From Pseudoalteromonas shioyasakiensis (GTDB taxonomy: Bacteria; Pseudomonadota; Gammaproteobacteria; Enterobacterales; Alteromonadaceae), in the NCBI GenBank assembly GCA_013391845.1, contig CP058414.1, forward strand, positions 3,024,501 to 3,088,500: 64,000 nt of DNA, read 5' to 3'. The position numbers and the translations under genes are program-made. The notes under the pieces are model-generated. The model saw only the letters and a list, made by a program, of their open reading frames with translations, made no database searches and was not told where the DNA came from. The first letter of the stretch is position 1. Every line of letters starts with the position of its first letter. Positions 1-7,830 of this stretch are shown piece after piece.

Positions 1-360
1 CAATGCGCAAGCCAGAGAAAATGGATTGTTAGAGCTTAACTTTCCTCTGGTAGCAAATATCGTTGGTTCTATTCTGGGCTCAGACATTACTGTTGAAGTT
101 AAATTTGATATGTTTTCTTTTAAAGATAAATAATGATCTTTTCCCATCTCTTTTAGAAAACCGTCAAAATAACTTTTGCCAACAAATATCATTATTGCTG
201 GAAAAATAAACCATTCGGCACACATCATTGCACCCATAGGTTCTTTATTAGGTTCTACTATTAAATTTAAACCATCTGCTTTTACAGAGCTTTCAAATTC
301 TCTAAAGATATCTTCGGGAATATGTTGATCAAAAATAATTCCAATATGCGGCTTATGCAT
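1..360 (-). CDS. Conserved hypothetical protein, 3' end cut by window edge
   Basis: The reading frame is open from an ATG at 360 to the left edge, giving 120 codons without a stop. The start is chosen because a GGAGAG ribosome site lies 7 nt upstream; an in-frame ATG at 378 overlaps that site and is less likely. The protein begins MHKPHIGIIFDQ and has a partly hydrophobic stretch around residues 50-65, followed by YFDGFLKEMGKDHY. I do not recognise a function. It reads away from the small ORF at 400. A 43-codon frame open on the opposite strand (2-133) is treated as a shadow. Confidence 0.6.
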   Translation of the reverse strand, partial: MHKPHIGIIFDQHIPEDIFREFESSVKADGLNLIVEPNKEPMGAMMCAEWFIFPAIMIFVGKSYFDGFLKEMGKDHYLSLKENISNLTSTVMSEPRIEPTIFATRGKLSSNNPFSLACAL

Positions 361-399
361 TTTTTGTCTCTCCAACATACAATGTAACTGATAAGATAA

Positions 400-579
400 A
401 TGATATTAAGATCAAAAGATAGATACACTGCTCAAGCTGAACTAGTGGAAAAAGTAAATAACTCATTGCCGAGCATTAACCCTAATACAAACGCAAAAGA
501 GGTTTCTGCAACACTAAATGAATTATTTTTAAATAATATAATAAAGAAAAAGAAGGAAGATCCAATTCTTATTCGTTAA
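400..579 (+). CDS. Possible small hypothetical protein (59 aa)
   Basis: An ATG-started frame of 59 codons ends in TAA just before the terminator at 630. The product is hydrophilic, begins MILRSKDRY and has a lysine-rich run (IIKKKKEDP) near its end. The upstream ribosome site is weak (AAGATAA). It is divergent from the gene at 1-360 and convergent with the helicase operon. There is no recognisable family. It could be an antitoxin-sized or regulatory protein, or chance. Confidence 0.35.
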   Translation: MILRSKDRYTAQAELVEKVNNSLPSINPNTNAKEVSATLNELFLNNIIKKKKEDPILIR

Positions 580-629
580 TAGAATTTTAACTTTATAAGT
601 TCCACAAAGAACAAAATTGTTGGGAAGAT

Positions 630-659
630 AAAAAGGGCCGAGCGAAACGTCCCTTTTTT
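630..659. terminator. Bidirectional rho-independent terminator
   Basis: AAAAAGGGcCG pairs with CGtCCCTTTTTT across a 7-8 nt loop, with A- and T-runs on the two sides. It can end the small + strand ORF at 579 and the leftward helicase operon ending at 793. Confidence 0.65.
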
Positions 660-792
660 ATTTATTTCTATTTCTGAGATTTAAACTTTCATAGCCAATC
701 ATGCTAGCTATATAAAGTTACAGCATTACATTACATCCCTTAAGGAACAAAGTTCAAGCTATCAGATAGAGACTAAGTGATAACTGAAAAAT

Positions 793-3288
793 CTACTCTG
801 TAAATTTTTCTAAATAGCACCCAACAAAATTTTCAGCATTAAGAGGAGAGCATGACAACAAATGATTACATTGTATTTTTAAGTCTTCACCTGATAATTG
901 CGACTCAATCAAGTGTTGAAGCAAAACCCTGAGGTCATCAATTAATTTCGCTAAATTTATATAAGTAAAAGCATGAGAAGCACCAGCAACTGCAGCTTTT
1001 GTAGCAATATTCTCCGGATGAACACTCACACGTATACATTTATAGCCTGGGTAATGTTTAGCGAACCATTCAGCTGCTACTAATAGCTGCCCATGCTCAT
1101 CTTTAGTTAAAGCATTCTTTGCTTTTTTCCTACTTTTGGCCTCAATAACTAATCCGATATTGTTAGGTAACAGCCACAGAACATCTGGACCTTCTCCATT
1201 GTCATCATGTCTTTCTGCATAAAACCCTAACTGTTTTGCGATATCACTCAGTGCTTGTTCAAACTGATTTGCAGATGCATTCTTATTTAAACTTGCTACA
1301 GTATCCTCAAATGACTGAATTAAACCTCTTCTCAAACGGTACTCACTTAATGCATCACATATCACATCCGCCTGTAAGTTAGATATAAATGCGGGTCTAT
1401 AAGGTGGTAAAACTTTTGGTCTCATGAGGTTACGATTTAAACCATAAGCAATTCGCTGTAACTCCTCAGCTCTTTTAGTATGCCCCCATTTATCTGCGAT
1501 TCTGGCTGAAAACTGTTGAAGCCAGCCCGCAATCTGGGGATCTAAGCTAACTGAATCAACCACCTTTTCTATTCGTGAAATAGCTTTGTCAGGATATCCA
1601 TCATACCAAAGATTAAATGCCTTTCTCTCACCACTAGCTTGAATAAATTCACTGCTATCATTCACTGTTTCACCAACCAAATCAGCAAGTGTTTCCGCAT
1701 GATACTCAACCCAATCCTGATCTCTGATTATGCTTCTATGTATAGTCGTTGCAAGATCTTCAAAACTAGATACCTCACTACTGATCTCAGCTCCCATCTG
1801 CAACTGTGCTCTCGTAGCATTAGTAAGATATTTAAAATTATTTTTTTTTGCTATCCATGCCGCCAAATCAGAACCAACCATAATAACAACACAATAATCA
1901 CCTGCCCCTCTAGCACCTCGACCTACTCCTTGTTCAATTCTTTGTGCTAGCATTTTAGTTATTGTCTTGCCTCCAAAAAGTGAACTAGCTCTAAATAGCT
2001 CGTAGTTTGAAGTCCCTGAAGGAAGGCCGCTCATAACTAATAGACGACAAGAATCCCCTGGCAAATCTATTCCATCATATCTGTTTGCGAAAATAGCAGG
2101 ACCAAAACATTGCTTTAACTGCAAAGATTCGACCATGGACTCCACTTCTTTAGACCCTTTAGCAACGGTTCCAACCCCCTTCCATTTATCAGCGGATCTA
2201 TCAGACGATGTAAGAACAACCGATCCTAATTTATTAGATTTAGCCCAATCAAGCAGTACATTCACTTCATTTAAGTCAGTGGAATAGTTCATCAAATCTG
2301 GTATTAAAATCATTCGTTCACTTATACCAGCAAGTGAACGAGAAGTAAGTGGATTTTCAACAAACCTTGGGTCAGCATTGAACATCCTGATGATGTCACT
2401 ATCATCAGCAATTGTTGCTGACATATAAATACGTCTTGATGCGTTTGAAAATGATGGGAATAACTCTGTTAGGGGTAAAATTGCTGTTATAGTAAAACTG
2501 TCTTTACTTATTAAAGCATGACATAAATGGAGATTATCTCTTAGTAGCGGCCAAACTAAGGCAAAATAATTAGAGTTTTCTTTTAATATTTCTCTAACTG
2601 TATTCAGCTTCTGGTGCCAGGACCAATATGGAACTTCAAGCACTGAAAACTCATTTCCACTTCGTACATCATCAAACGTACCCAACTTCTCAATATCATC
2701 AAATGCCTTTCTGAACAAATCAGATAAAGTATTGTATATATCAAGATGCTTATCTTTTTTTATCTCGAGCGTAAATGAATCTCTGACTACAGAAAAGGCT
2801 GCATGAGCATCATCTAAAATCACAGTGCCAACATTTTGTGGAGATGAAGAACCTCTGATGCCAAACTTGCTTTTCCCATTAAATAGAGCTTTATAAGTTC
2901 CAACCATAAGCGAGTTTGCATTAATAAAATCATCATTTAAGGGCTTGCCTTTTTCATAAGGAACAGCATGTATTCCTAGTGATTTAGCTTTTTCAATAGT
3001 TTGATTTACTAACTGTGTCGTGGGTGCAAGATACAACACAGGTTCAGATGTTTCATTCAATGCAGACTGAGCCATAAGTAAACCAACAAGTGTTTTCCCC
3101 CCTCCTGTATGAAGTTTTATTACCACATCCTGTTGGTTCCTCAATGAAAACCAAGACTTTAAGACTTCAGCCTGACTAGTATAAAGATCATTTATACCTA
3201 TAGGCTTCGGCAACCTTCTAAATATTTCGAGTGGTTCTATAGCTTTTGGTATTTTTTTTTGATTTCTTAACTTATTAAAATCAACCAT
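793..3288 (-). CDS. DEAD/DEAH-type helicase fused to a C-terminal PD-(D/E)XK nuclease domain
   Basis: This 831-aa protein has a superfamily 2 helicase core: Walker A TGGGKT at residues 61-66, motif II DDAH at 159-162 (DDAH instead of DEAD/DEAH), and a motif VI-like QGVGRGARG in the second RecA domain. Near the C-terminus it has the restriction-endonuclease-fold signature GPD (700-702) ... EAK (716-718), so it probably couples nucleic-acid translocation to cleavage. It is the third gene of a leftward operon after DUF262 and HEPN genes, 48 nt downstream of the latter, with a strong AAAGGAG ribosome site 8 nt before ATG. Domain assignment is from motifs; a defence role is inferred from domain combination and island context. 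Confidence 0.85.
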   Translation of the reverse strand: MVDFNKLRNQKKIPKAIEPLEIFRRLPKPIGINDLYTSQAEVLKSWFSLRNQQDVVIKLHTGGGKTLVGLLMAQSALNETSEPVLYLAPTTQLVNQTIEKAKSLGIHAVPYEKGKPLNDDFINANSLMVGTYKALFNGKSKFGIRGSSSPQNVGTVILDDAHAAFSVVRDSFTLEIKKDKHLDIYNTLSDLFRKAFDDIEKLGTFDDVRSGNEFSVLEVPYWSWHQKLNTVREILKENSNYFALVWPLLRDNLHLCHALISKDSFTITAILPLTELFPSFSNASRRIYMSATIADDSDIIRMFNADPRFVENPLTSRSLAGISERMILIPDLMNYSTDLNEVNVLLDWAKSNKLGSVVLTSSDRSADKWKGVGTVAKGSKEVESMVESLQLKQCFGPAIFANRYDGIDLPGDSCRLLVMSGLPSGTSNYELFRASSLFGGKTITKMLAQRIEQGVGRGARGAGDYCVVIMVGSDLAAWIAKKNNFKYLTNATRAQLQMGAEISSEVSSFEDLATTIHRSIIRDQDWVEYHAETLADLVGETVNDSSEFIQASGERKAFNLWYDGYPDKAISRIEKVVDSVSLDPQIAGWLQQFSARIADKWGHTKRAEELQRIAYGLNRNLMRPKVLPPYRPAFISNLQADVICDALSEYRLRRGLIQSFEDTVASLNKNASANQFEQALSDIAKQLGFYAERHDDNGEGPDVLWLLPNNIGLVIEAKSRKKAKNALTKDEHGQLLVAAEWFAKHYPGYKCIRVSVHPENIATKAAVAGASHAFTYINLAKLIDDLRVLLQHLIESQLSGEDLKIQCNHLLSCSPLNAENFVGCYLEKFTE

Positions 3289-3336
3289 ATTATTGCAACT
3301 CCTTTTACTAAACTAACTTAATTTCAGACTATATAG

Positions 3337-4128
3337 CTACTCAGACTCGTTAACTAAGCTCTCTGCAACCTTCGAACACAATACATAGACTACAAGTAAC
3401 TGTAAGATCTTTACCTTATCAAGTCTCAGTTTGATTTCATTTATACTATCGATATTATCAAACATGTTTCCATGAACAATTTTATGTCTATTTTGATTAA
3501 GATTATCCAAAAACTCCTGCCAAAGAGTACGATTTCGGTATTTTTCTTTATTCAAATTAAATCTGTTTATAGAGCCATCGTAAGGAAACTTTGAAGTTAC
3601 AATATTGATAATGTTCTTTAGACGATTCAAATTTCTAGATGCTTTCTGACTTGACTCAAATGTATTATCAAAAAAAGAGCTGTGCAAATTTTGAAAAATG
3701 TCAGATATACCAAACCCAGCCAAAATATCTTTTATTAATTGTGGTTTTGGGTTTTTGTTATCTTTTACCAAGAAATGTTCAGGCTTCAACTTAACATCTT
3801 TGTATTCACTGAAGTCAGCTATCATATTTTCAATTCGATGTGCTGAGCTATTTTCAGAGCCTAAATACCCGATGCAAAATGTTCTTTTAATACTGTGTGG
3901 TATTTGATGAAAATCCAGGTTATTGTTTATGTCTTGAATCACATTCCTTGTGATATCTTTCATAAATCCTTCCATGTGAGAAACCATAAGTATTGATATA
4001 GAGCGACAAAGTGCATTGTAGAGTAGAAGATTTTCTTCTATACATTTCTCAGCTTGCTCTATGAGAATATCCACTTCACCCCATCGCTGATCTAATTCAG
4101 AAATGTAGTCTCTTACAAACGTATCCAT
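3337..4128 (-). CDS. HEPN-domain protein, MAE_28990/MAE_18760-like putative RNase
   Basis: This 263-aa protein is mostly helical. Its C-terminal part carries the HEPN catalytic signature R-x4-H (R214 to H219, within RHKIVHG). The N-terminal helix pair (residues 15-65, with MVSHMEGFMKD) resembles the MAE_28990 HEPN family, whose members often sit beside DUF262 genes. HEPN proteins of this kind usually act as RNases that cut host or phage RNA when released or activated. The ATG lies 2 nt after the DUF262 stop codon, so the two are probably translationally coupled and form a functional pair. Catalysis is not demonstrated by sequence alone. Confidence 0.8.
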   Translation of the reverse strand: MDTFVRDYISELDQRWGEVDILIEQAEKCIEENLLLYNALCRSISILMVSHMEGFMKDITRNVIQDINNNLDFHQIPHSIKRTFCIGYLGSENSSAHRIENMIADFSEYKDVKLKPEHFLVKDNKNPKPQLIKDILAGFGISDIFQNLHSSFFDNTFESSQKASRNLNRLKNIINIVTSKFPYDGSINRFNLNKEKYRNRTLWQEFLDNLNQNRHKIVHGNMFDNIDSINEIKLRLDKVKILQLLVVYVLCSKVAESLVNESE

Positions 4129-4130
4129 CT

Positions 4131-5210
4131 CTAAATAAGCTCTTTAGCCATATTTATTCTTTTATGAACTTTTGAAGCATCATTTGTGCTCCCTTCTATT
4201 GCTGCAAAAAAATCTTTGTTGCTGAATAAATTGTTTAAAGCTTCTCTGTTTAAAACTTCGTTTTGAATACTAGCTTTTATTGATAAGCCTACAACAGCAT
4301 CATAAACTGAAACATTAAAATCAGACATTTTTTTGAAAGACACACCATCATTTGATCTGTACTTTGCAAAAGGTAAGTCATCAAGTTCGTCATGAATTTT
4401 CTTCATTACAACTTCAAACTCGTGCTTGAGGCTATCAATTACATTTTCGTCTAGTTTATTAAACTTTATCATTTGAGATGTTAAGAATGTTTTAAGACCT
4501 CCTTGATAAGAGAGATAACCATTATCATGACCAAATGCAAAAAAACGCAATACAAGCTCTTCGTCTTCCATTTTTTCTTTTCGTTTGTCTGTAAGCTTAG
4601 TATTAAGTACGAAGTGTTTATTTTTTATCAACTGTTTGATTAGGGTTTTGAAAGGTCCCCTGCATGTTGCATTTCTCAACTCTTGTGGTTCAAGTTTTAC
4701 AGACCCAGAATTCAACCTTTCAAAAATATCGTACTTAACTTGTTGATCTAAAGTTGAATCGATTCTTAAACACCTAATACTTCGTTCTTCTAATCTTCTA
4801 ACCAAAAAAGGTGGAAGGTCTCTATATTTACATCCGTTCAGCTGGGGCAAAACTTCAAGGCTGTTAAGTTCAATTTCATTTTTAAAAAATTTAAAAATGG
4901 CTGTTAATCGCTGCTGCCCATCAATGACAGAATACCGAGCAACATCGTCATCCACTTCATCATCGACATCAATATCCTGCGAGATGTAAATAAAAGGTAC
5001 TGGAATATTCAAGATTAAGCTCTCGATCAATCTTGATGAAGTCTCACCGCTCCAACGGTGCTTTCTCTGATACTCGGGGTTCAGCTTTATAACATTATTT
5101 GCTATTTTTTTTACTATCGTATCTAGATCATATTCGATTGTTTGAGTTTTAACTGTTCTTTCTTTAGCCTTTGACTGTAGGTCACTTAGATTATCAATTA
5201 GAGAGGTCAT
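4131..5210 (-). CDS. DUF262 domain protein
   Basis: This 359-aa protein has the DUF262 hallmark DGQQRLT at residues 97-103 and the preceding PEYQRKHRW and LIESLILNIPVPFIY segments (about 45-76). DUF262 is a ParB/sulfiredoxin-like fold found in GmrSD-type restriction enzymes and other defence proteins, where it binds or hydrolyses nucleotides. This copy is short and lacks the C-terminal HNH (DUF1524) domain of GmrSD enzymes, so cleavage would have to come from the partner HEPN and helicase-nuclease proteins. It is the first gene of the three-gene operon. The start is supported by AAAGG about 7 nt upstream. Confidence 0.85.
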   Translation of the reverse strand: MTSLIDNLSDLQSKAKERTVKTQTIEYDLDTIVKKIANNVIKLNPEYQRKHRWSGETSSRLIESLILNIPVPFIYISQDIDVDDEVDDDVARYSVIDGQQRLTAIFKFFKNEIELNSLEVLPQLNGCKYRDLPPFLVRRLEERSIRCLRIDSTLDQQVKYDIFERLNSGSVKLEPQELRNATCRGPFKTLIKQLIKNKHFVLNTKLTDKRKEKMEDEELVLRFFAFGHDNGYLSYQGGLKTFLTSQMIKFNKLDENVIDSLKHEFEVVMKKIHDELDDLPFAKYRSNDGVSFKKMSDFNVSVYDAVVGLSIKASIQNEVLNREALNNLFSNKDFFAAIEGSTNDASKVHKRINMAKELI

Positions 5211-5235
5211 CTTTTGCCTTTATTTTAAACTCAAT

Positions 5236-5263
5236 AATATATTACTAGACCAGTTTTAATGTC
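5236..5263 (-). promoter_or_regulatory. Candidate promoter of the DUF262-HEPN-helicase operon
   Basis: Reading leftward, GACATT (5263-5258) and TATATT (5241-5236) are separated by 16 nt, about 25 nt before the DUF262 start. The -35 match is weak. The surrounding 180 bp between the mob remnant and DUF262 is very AT-rich and holds nothing else I can name. Confidence 0.3.
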
Positions 5264-5391
5264 ATAATTCAACTCATTTTTTTCTAACATTCTGTTTTTT
5301 AATATAAGTTTACCTTTAAGCTCTTAGTACACTTAAAAAACGGTTAAATAAACTGACCCCTCTTACCTTGAAATTTCACGGAATCAATTAC

Positions 5392-6353
5392 TTACAACTT
5401 AGGTTTGTTACCACTATGGAGACTGACTCTTTTAAATAGGCGACTAACAGTTCTTCTACAACGCACTTTAATTGCAATCTCTAGTTCTTCTGCGAAGCTA
5501 TGTAACTCATTAATTTTACTTTCTAGCCAACTCTTTTTGGTTTCTTGTATCTGAATTTCATTTGAAAGTTGATCTGACTTTTGTTTTTGTAAAGTTAATT
5601 GACTCTCTAAAGCCTTATTACGACTACTAAGTTCTTCGACTTTTTGCGCAACTTTATTGAGTTTTTCTTTTACAAATTTCTCTTTTTGTAGATGTTCACG
5701 GCCAGTAACATTTTTTGACACCCCACGTTCAAATCCAAGCGGTTTAAATGCATCAGCAACAACATCTTGCATTTTCTCAAAGTGTGGATTTAGTTGATTA
5801 GTCCTTGATTTGAAATTTTTCCCTTTAGCTGAAATTTTGCGTAACGGTGAAATCCTGTTTATAAAGTCATAGTTAAAAAAAAAGCATGCGCATGAATGTT
5901 ACGAACAAAGCGCCCTCCTTCATATCGCCCTTCATCTAAATGTAAATCAATCCCTATTGGCTCAAAGCCAAATTCATTTTTTATCTGCACAGCGTATTTA
6001 CGTAAATAATGAATTAAAAGCTGCTTTGCTTTCTTTTCTCCATATTTTTTCTCAATTTTTACGTATTGATGTTCACTTAAAATAACGATGTGTTCAAACA
6101 ATAGATTGAAATCTTTTCTAACTTTTTTACCAGTGACCAGCTTGTATCGGGCGCATGCTTGATTAAGAGCTTCAGCGCCGTTCTTACAGCCTTTGGTATA
6201 CAAACCGAGGTTGTTATGACTAAACTTAGGGTTTACGTTTGCTGAGCATGTAAAGCCATTCCTACTCGGATTTGAGTGATCTAAAACAATGAATGCTTTA
6301 TCCGCTTTGTAGTACTGAGTTCTAACTGAAGCAAAGGCTTTAAGATTACTCAT
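5392..6353 (-). pseudogene. MobV/Pre-like relaxase gene, frameshifted
   Basis: Two consecutive frames form one gene. The first (start 6353, 164 aa) contains the MobV-style HLDE (138-141) and the metal-binding NIHAH (histidines 154 and 156), then runs into a stop at 5859. The other frame continues directly with FNYDF and a coiled-coil C-terminus (5772-5392), as in plasmid recombination/mobilisation enzymes. The break is at a run of nine T (coding strand, 5883-5875); ten would restore the frame. ATG 6353 is preferred because of an AGGGGGGCAG ribosome site, and it overlaps the stop of the upstream gene. The break could be inactivation, a slippage switch or a sequencing error. Confidence 0.65.
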
Positions 6354-6888
6354 CTGCCCCCCTATTTCCCTCAAATGAGGTACAGCTTTGATATGTAGGG
6401 TATTCAATTTTGATGTCTACTGCGCAGTTAATAAATCTAGCTTGAGTAGAATCTTCATCTCCGAGAAAATTACCATTCTGACAGAAGGAACATGTCGATA
6501 ATAACTTAAAAGAACGGCAAGCATTCTGTAATTTTTCTGAGTCTATAGCAGCACTTTTATTAAGCCACAACTCTGAAAATAAACAAATATTCTTTTTATC
6601 AATTCCTTCTAAATTAAACTTAAGCATTAAATTTCGCCATTCTTCAATAGTTACATATGGGGGTTTCCCTAAATGAATAGGTATTTGATCACGAGCAATG
6701 TATAACTCCATAAAATCCATAAACTCTTTAGTTCGACTCACCTTTACAGAAAAATTAGACTGAAGATGGTACTCACGTAACTTCTTCTTCAATGCCTCCT
6801 TAACTTCTGACACAAATAATTCAGCGCCTTCGTCTAACAGAATATTTTTGAGTTCTTCATCCATAATTTTCAATTTTAAACAGCTCAT
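6346..6888 (-). CDS. Hypothetical protein upstream of the relaxase remnant
   Basis: A 180-aa product from ATG 6888, chosen because GGAG lies 6 nt upstream; the ATG at 6894 overlaps that site. It is helical and charged in the N-terminal half and has a CSFCQNG segment near residue 135 that could belong to a zinc site. Its stop codon overlaps the start of the mob gene, so the two are translationally coupled and it may be a mobilisation accessory protein. I recognise no family. Confidence 0.6.
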   Translation of the reverse strand: MSCLKLKIMDEELKNILLDEGAELFVSEVKEALKKKLREYHLQSNFSVKVSRTKEFMDFMELYIARDQIPIHLGKPPYVTIEEWRNLMLKFNLEGIDKKNICLFSELWLNKSAAIDSEKLQNACRSFKLLSTCSFCQNGNFLGDEDSTQARFINCAVDIKIEYPTYQSCTSFEGNRGADE

Positions 6889-6957
6889 AAACATCTCCTA
6901 CTATGTTATAACGTATTATATCATATTTTCTTTTTTTCAATTTTTTTGCAAAGCAAA

Positions 6958-7000
6958 AACCCACCGCAAGGCGGCCTATGAACATAGGCTTTAGTGGGTT
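6958..7000. other. Three-way-junction palindrome downstream of miaE
   Basis: An outer stem AACCCAC (6958-6964) / GTGGGTT (6994-7000) encloses two hairpins: CGC-AAG-GCG and GCCTATG-AA-CATAGGC. Read leftward it is followed by TTTTTGC, so it may terminate miaE transcription. The branched shape could equally be a recombination or transfer-origin structure next to the mob genes. Confidence 0.5.
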
Positions 7001-7056
7001 AAAGTTTTAGGGGAGGTTTTCAAACGCTTCAATTTACATTATTGGATATATGAAAT

Positions 7057-7830
7057 TTATATATGTGAAGGGACACCACTATGAAACTTAAAGTCTTCAT
7101 CCGGACTTAAGATAAGCTCAGCTTCAAGTTGCCCAAAGAACTCAACACGTTCGGTGATATCAAACTCACTGATTTCTTGCGCAAGAGTTAAATAATCTTG
7201 GTAATGACGCGCTTCTGAGCGCAGTAGCGAGATATAAAAATCACCTAAGCGTTTATCAACATGTGGGGCTAATTTAGCAAAACGCTCACACGATCGGGCT
7301 TCGATGTAAGCACCGATAATTAACTTATCAACCAAGGCATCTGGCTCGTATGTTTTCACATGGCGCAGCATTCCTTTGGCATAACGACATGGGGTAATGC
7401 TTTTATATTCAATACCGTATTCATCCATGATCTCAAGAACTTGATAAAAGTGATGCAGCTCTTCTTTAATGAGCATCACCATTTTATCGATAAGGTCTTG
7501 CCCATAAGATGAATTCGATTTTGGGATCATTGATTTAGTCAGCTTGTTTTTATCTGCAAGCTCACGCCAATCCCCTTCTCGCTTATACACAAGCGTCTCA
7601 AATGGTTTTAACCACTCAAGCAACACATCACTACTTTCTTTATCAACCGCGTACTTACGGATTAAAAACATGGCAGACTGAGCCGCTTTCAACTCACACA
7701 CGAGATGGTCTAATAAAACTATGTCGAGATTTTCTTTTTTTTGTGCTTTTTTAATCCACTCTTCAGGTGTACCACACTTTAAAAAACTATCTATTGGCTT
7801 CAATAGTTTGTCTATATCATTTATGTTCAT
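7057..7830 (-). CDS. miaE: tRNA 2-methylthio-N6-isopentenyladenosine-37 hydroxylase MiaE (rebuilt copy)
   Basis: This 257-aa protein has the ferritin-like diiron features of MiaE: EELHHFYQVLE, EARSCERF and a further SEARHYQDY helix. MiaE oxidises the isopentenyl side chain of ms2i6A37 in tRNAs. The length is normal. The first ~47 codons are clearly more AT-rich than the remainder, and the change falls at the point where the truncated copy at 9493-9693 ends. The gene therefore looks like a chimera of an incoming 5' end and the native 3' part. Its ATG overlaps the recombinase stop (TAATG), so translation is probably coupled to that gene. Confidence 0.9.
   Translation of the reverse strand: MNINDIDKLLKPIDSFLKCGTPEEWIKKAQKKENLDIVLLDHLVCELKAAQSAMFLIRKYAVDKESSDVLLEWLKPFETLVYKREGDWRELADKNKLTKSMIPKSNSSYGQDLIDKMVMLIKEELHHFYQVLEIMDEYGIEYKSITPCRYAKGMLRHVKTYEPDALVDKLIIGAYIEARSCERFAKLAPHVDKRLGDFYISLLRSEARHYQDYLTLAQEISEFDITERVEFFGQLEAELILSPDEDFKFHSGVPSHI

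Noticed and set aside
2..133. Open + strand frame at the left edge
   Set aside because: It lies opposite a better supported minus-strand gene with a strong ribosome site and a plausible protein sequence.
1639..1950. 103-aa + strand frame
   Set aside because: It is antisense to the helicase gene, whose motifs are intact; low-complexity shadow.
3337..5210. Type IV GmrSD restriction system
   Set aside because: DUF262 is present but the DUF1524 HNH domain is absent, and the partner is a HEPN protein.
6958..7000. Integron attC site
   Set aside because: The AAC/GTT ends are in the wrong orientation for the R-box pattern, and no integron integrase is present.
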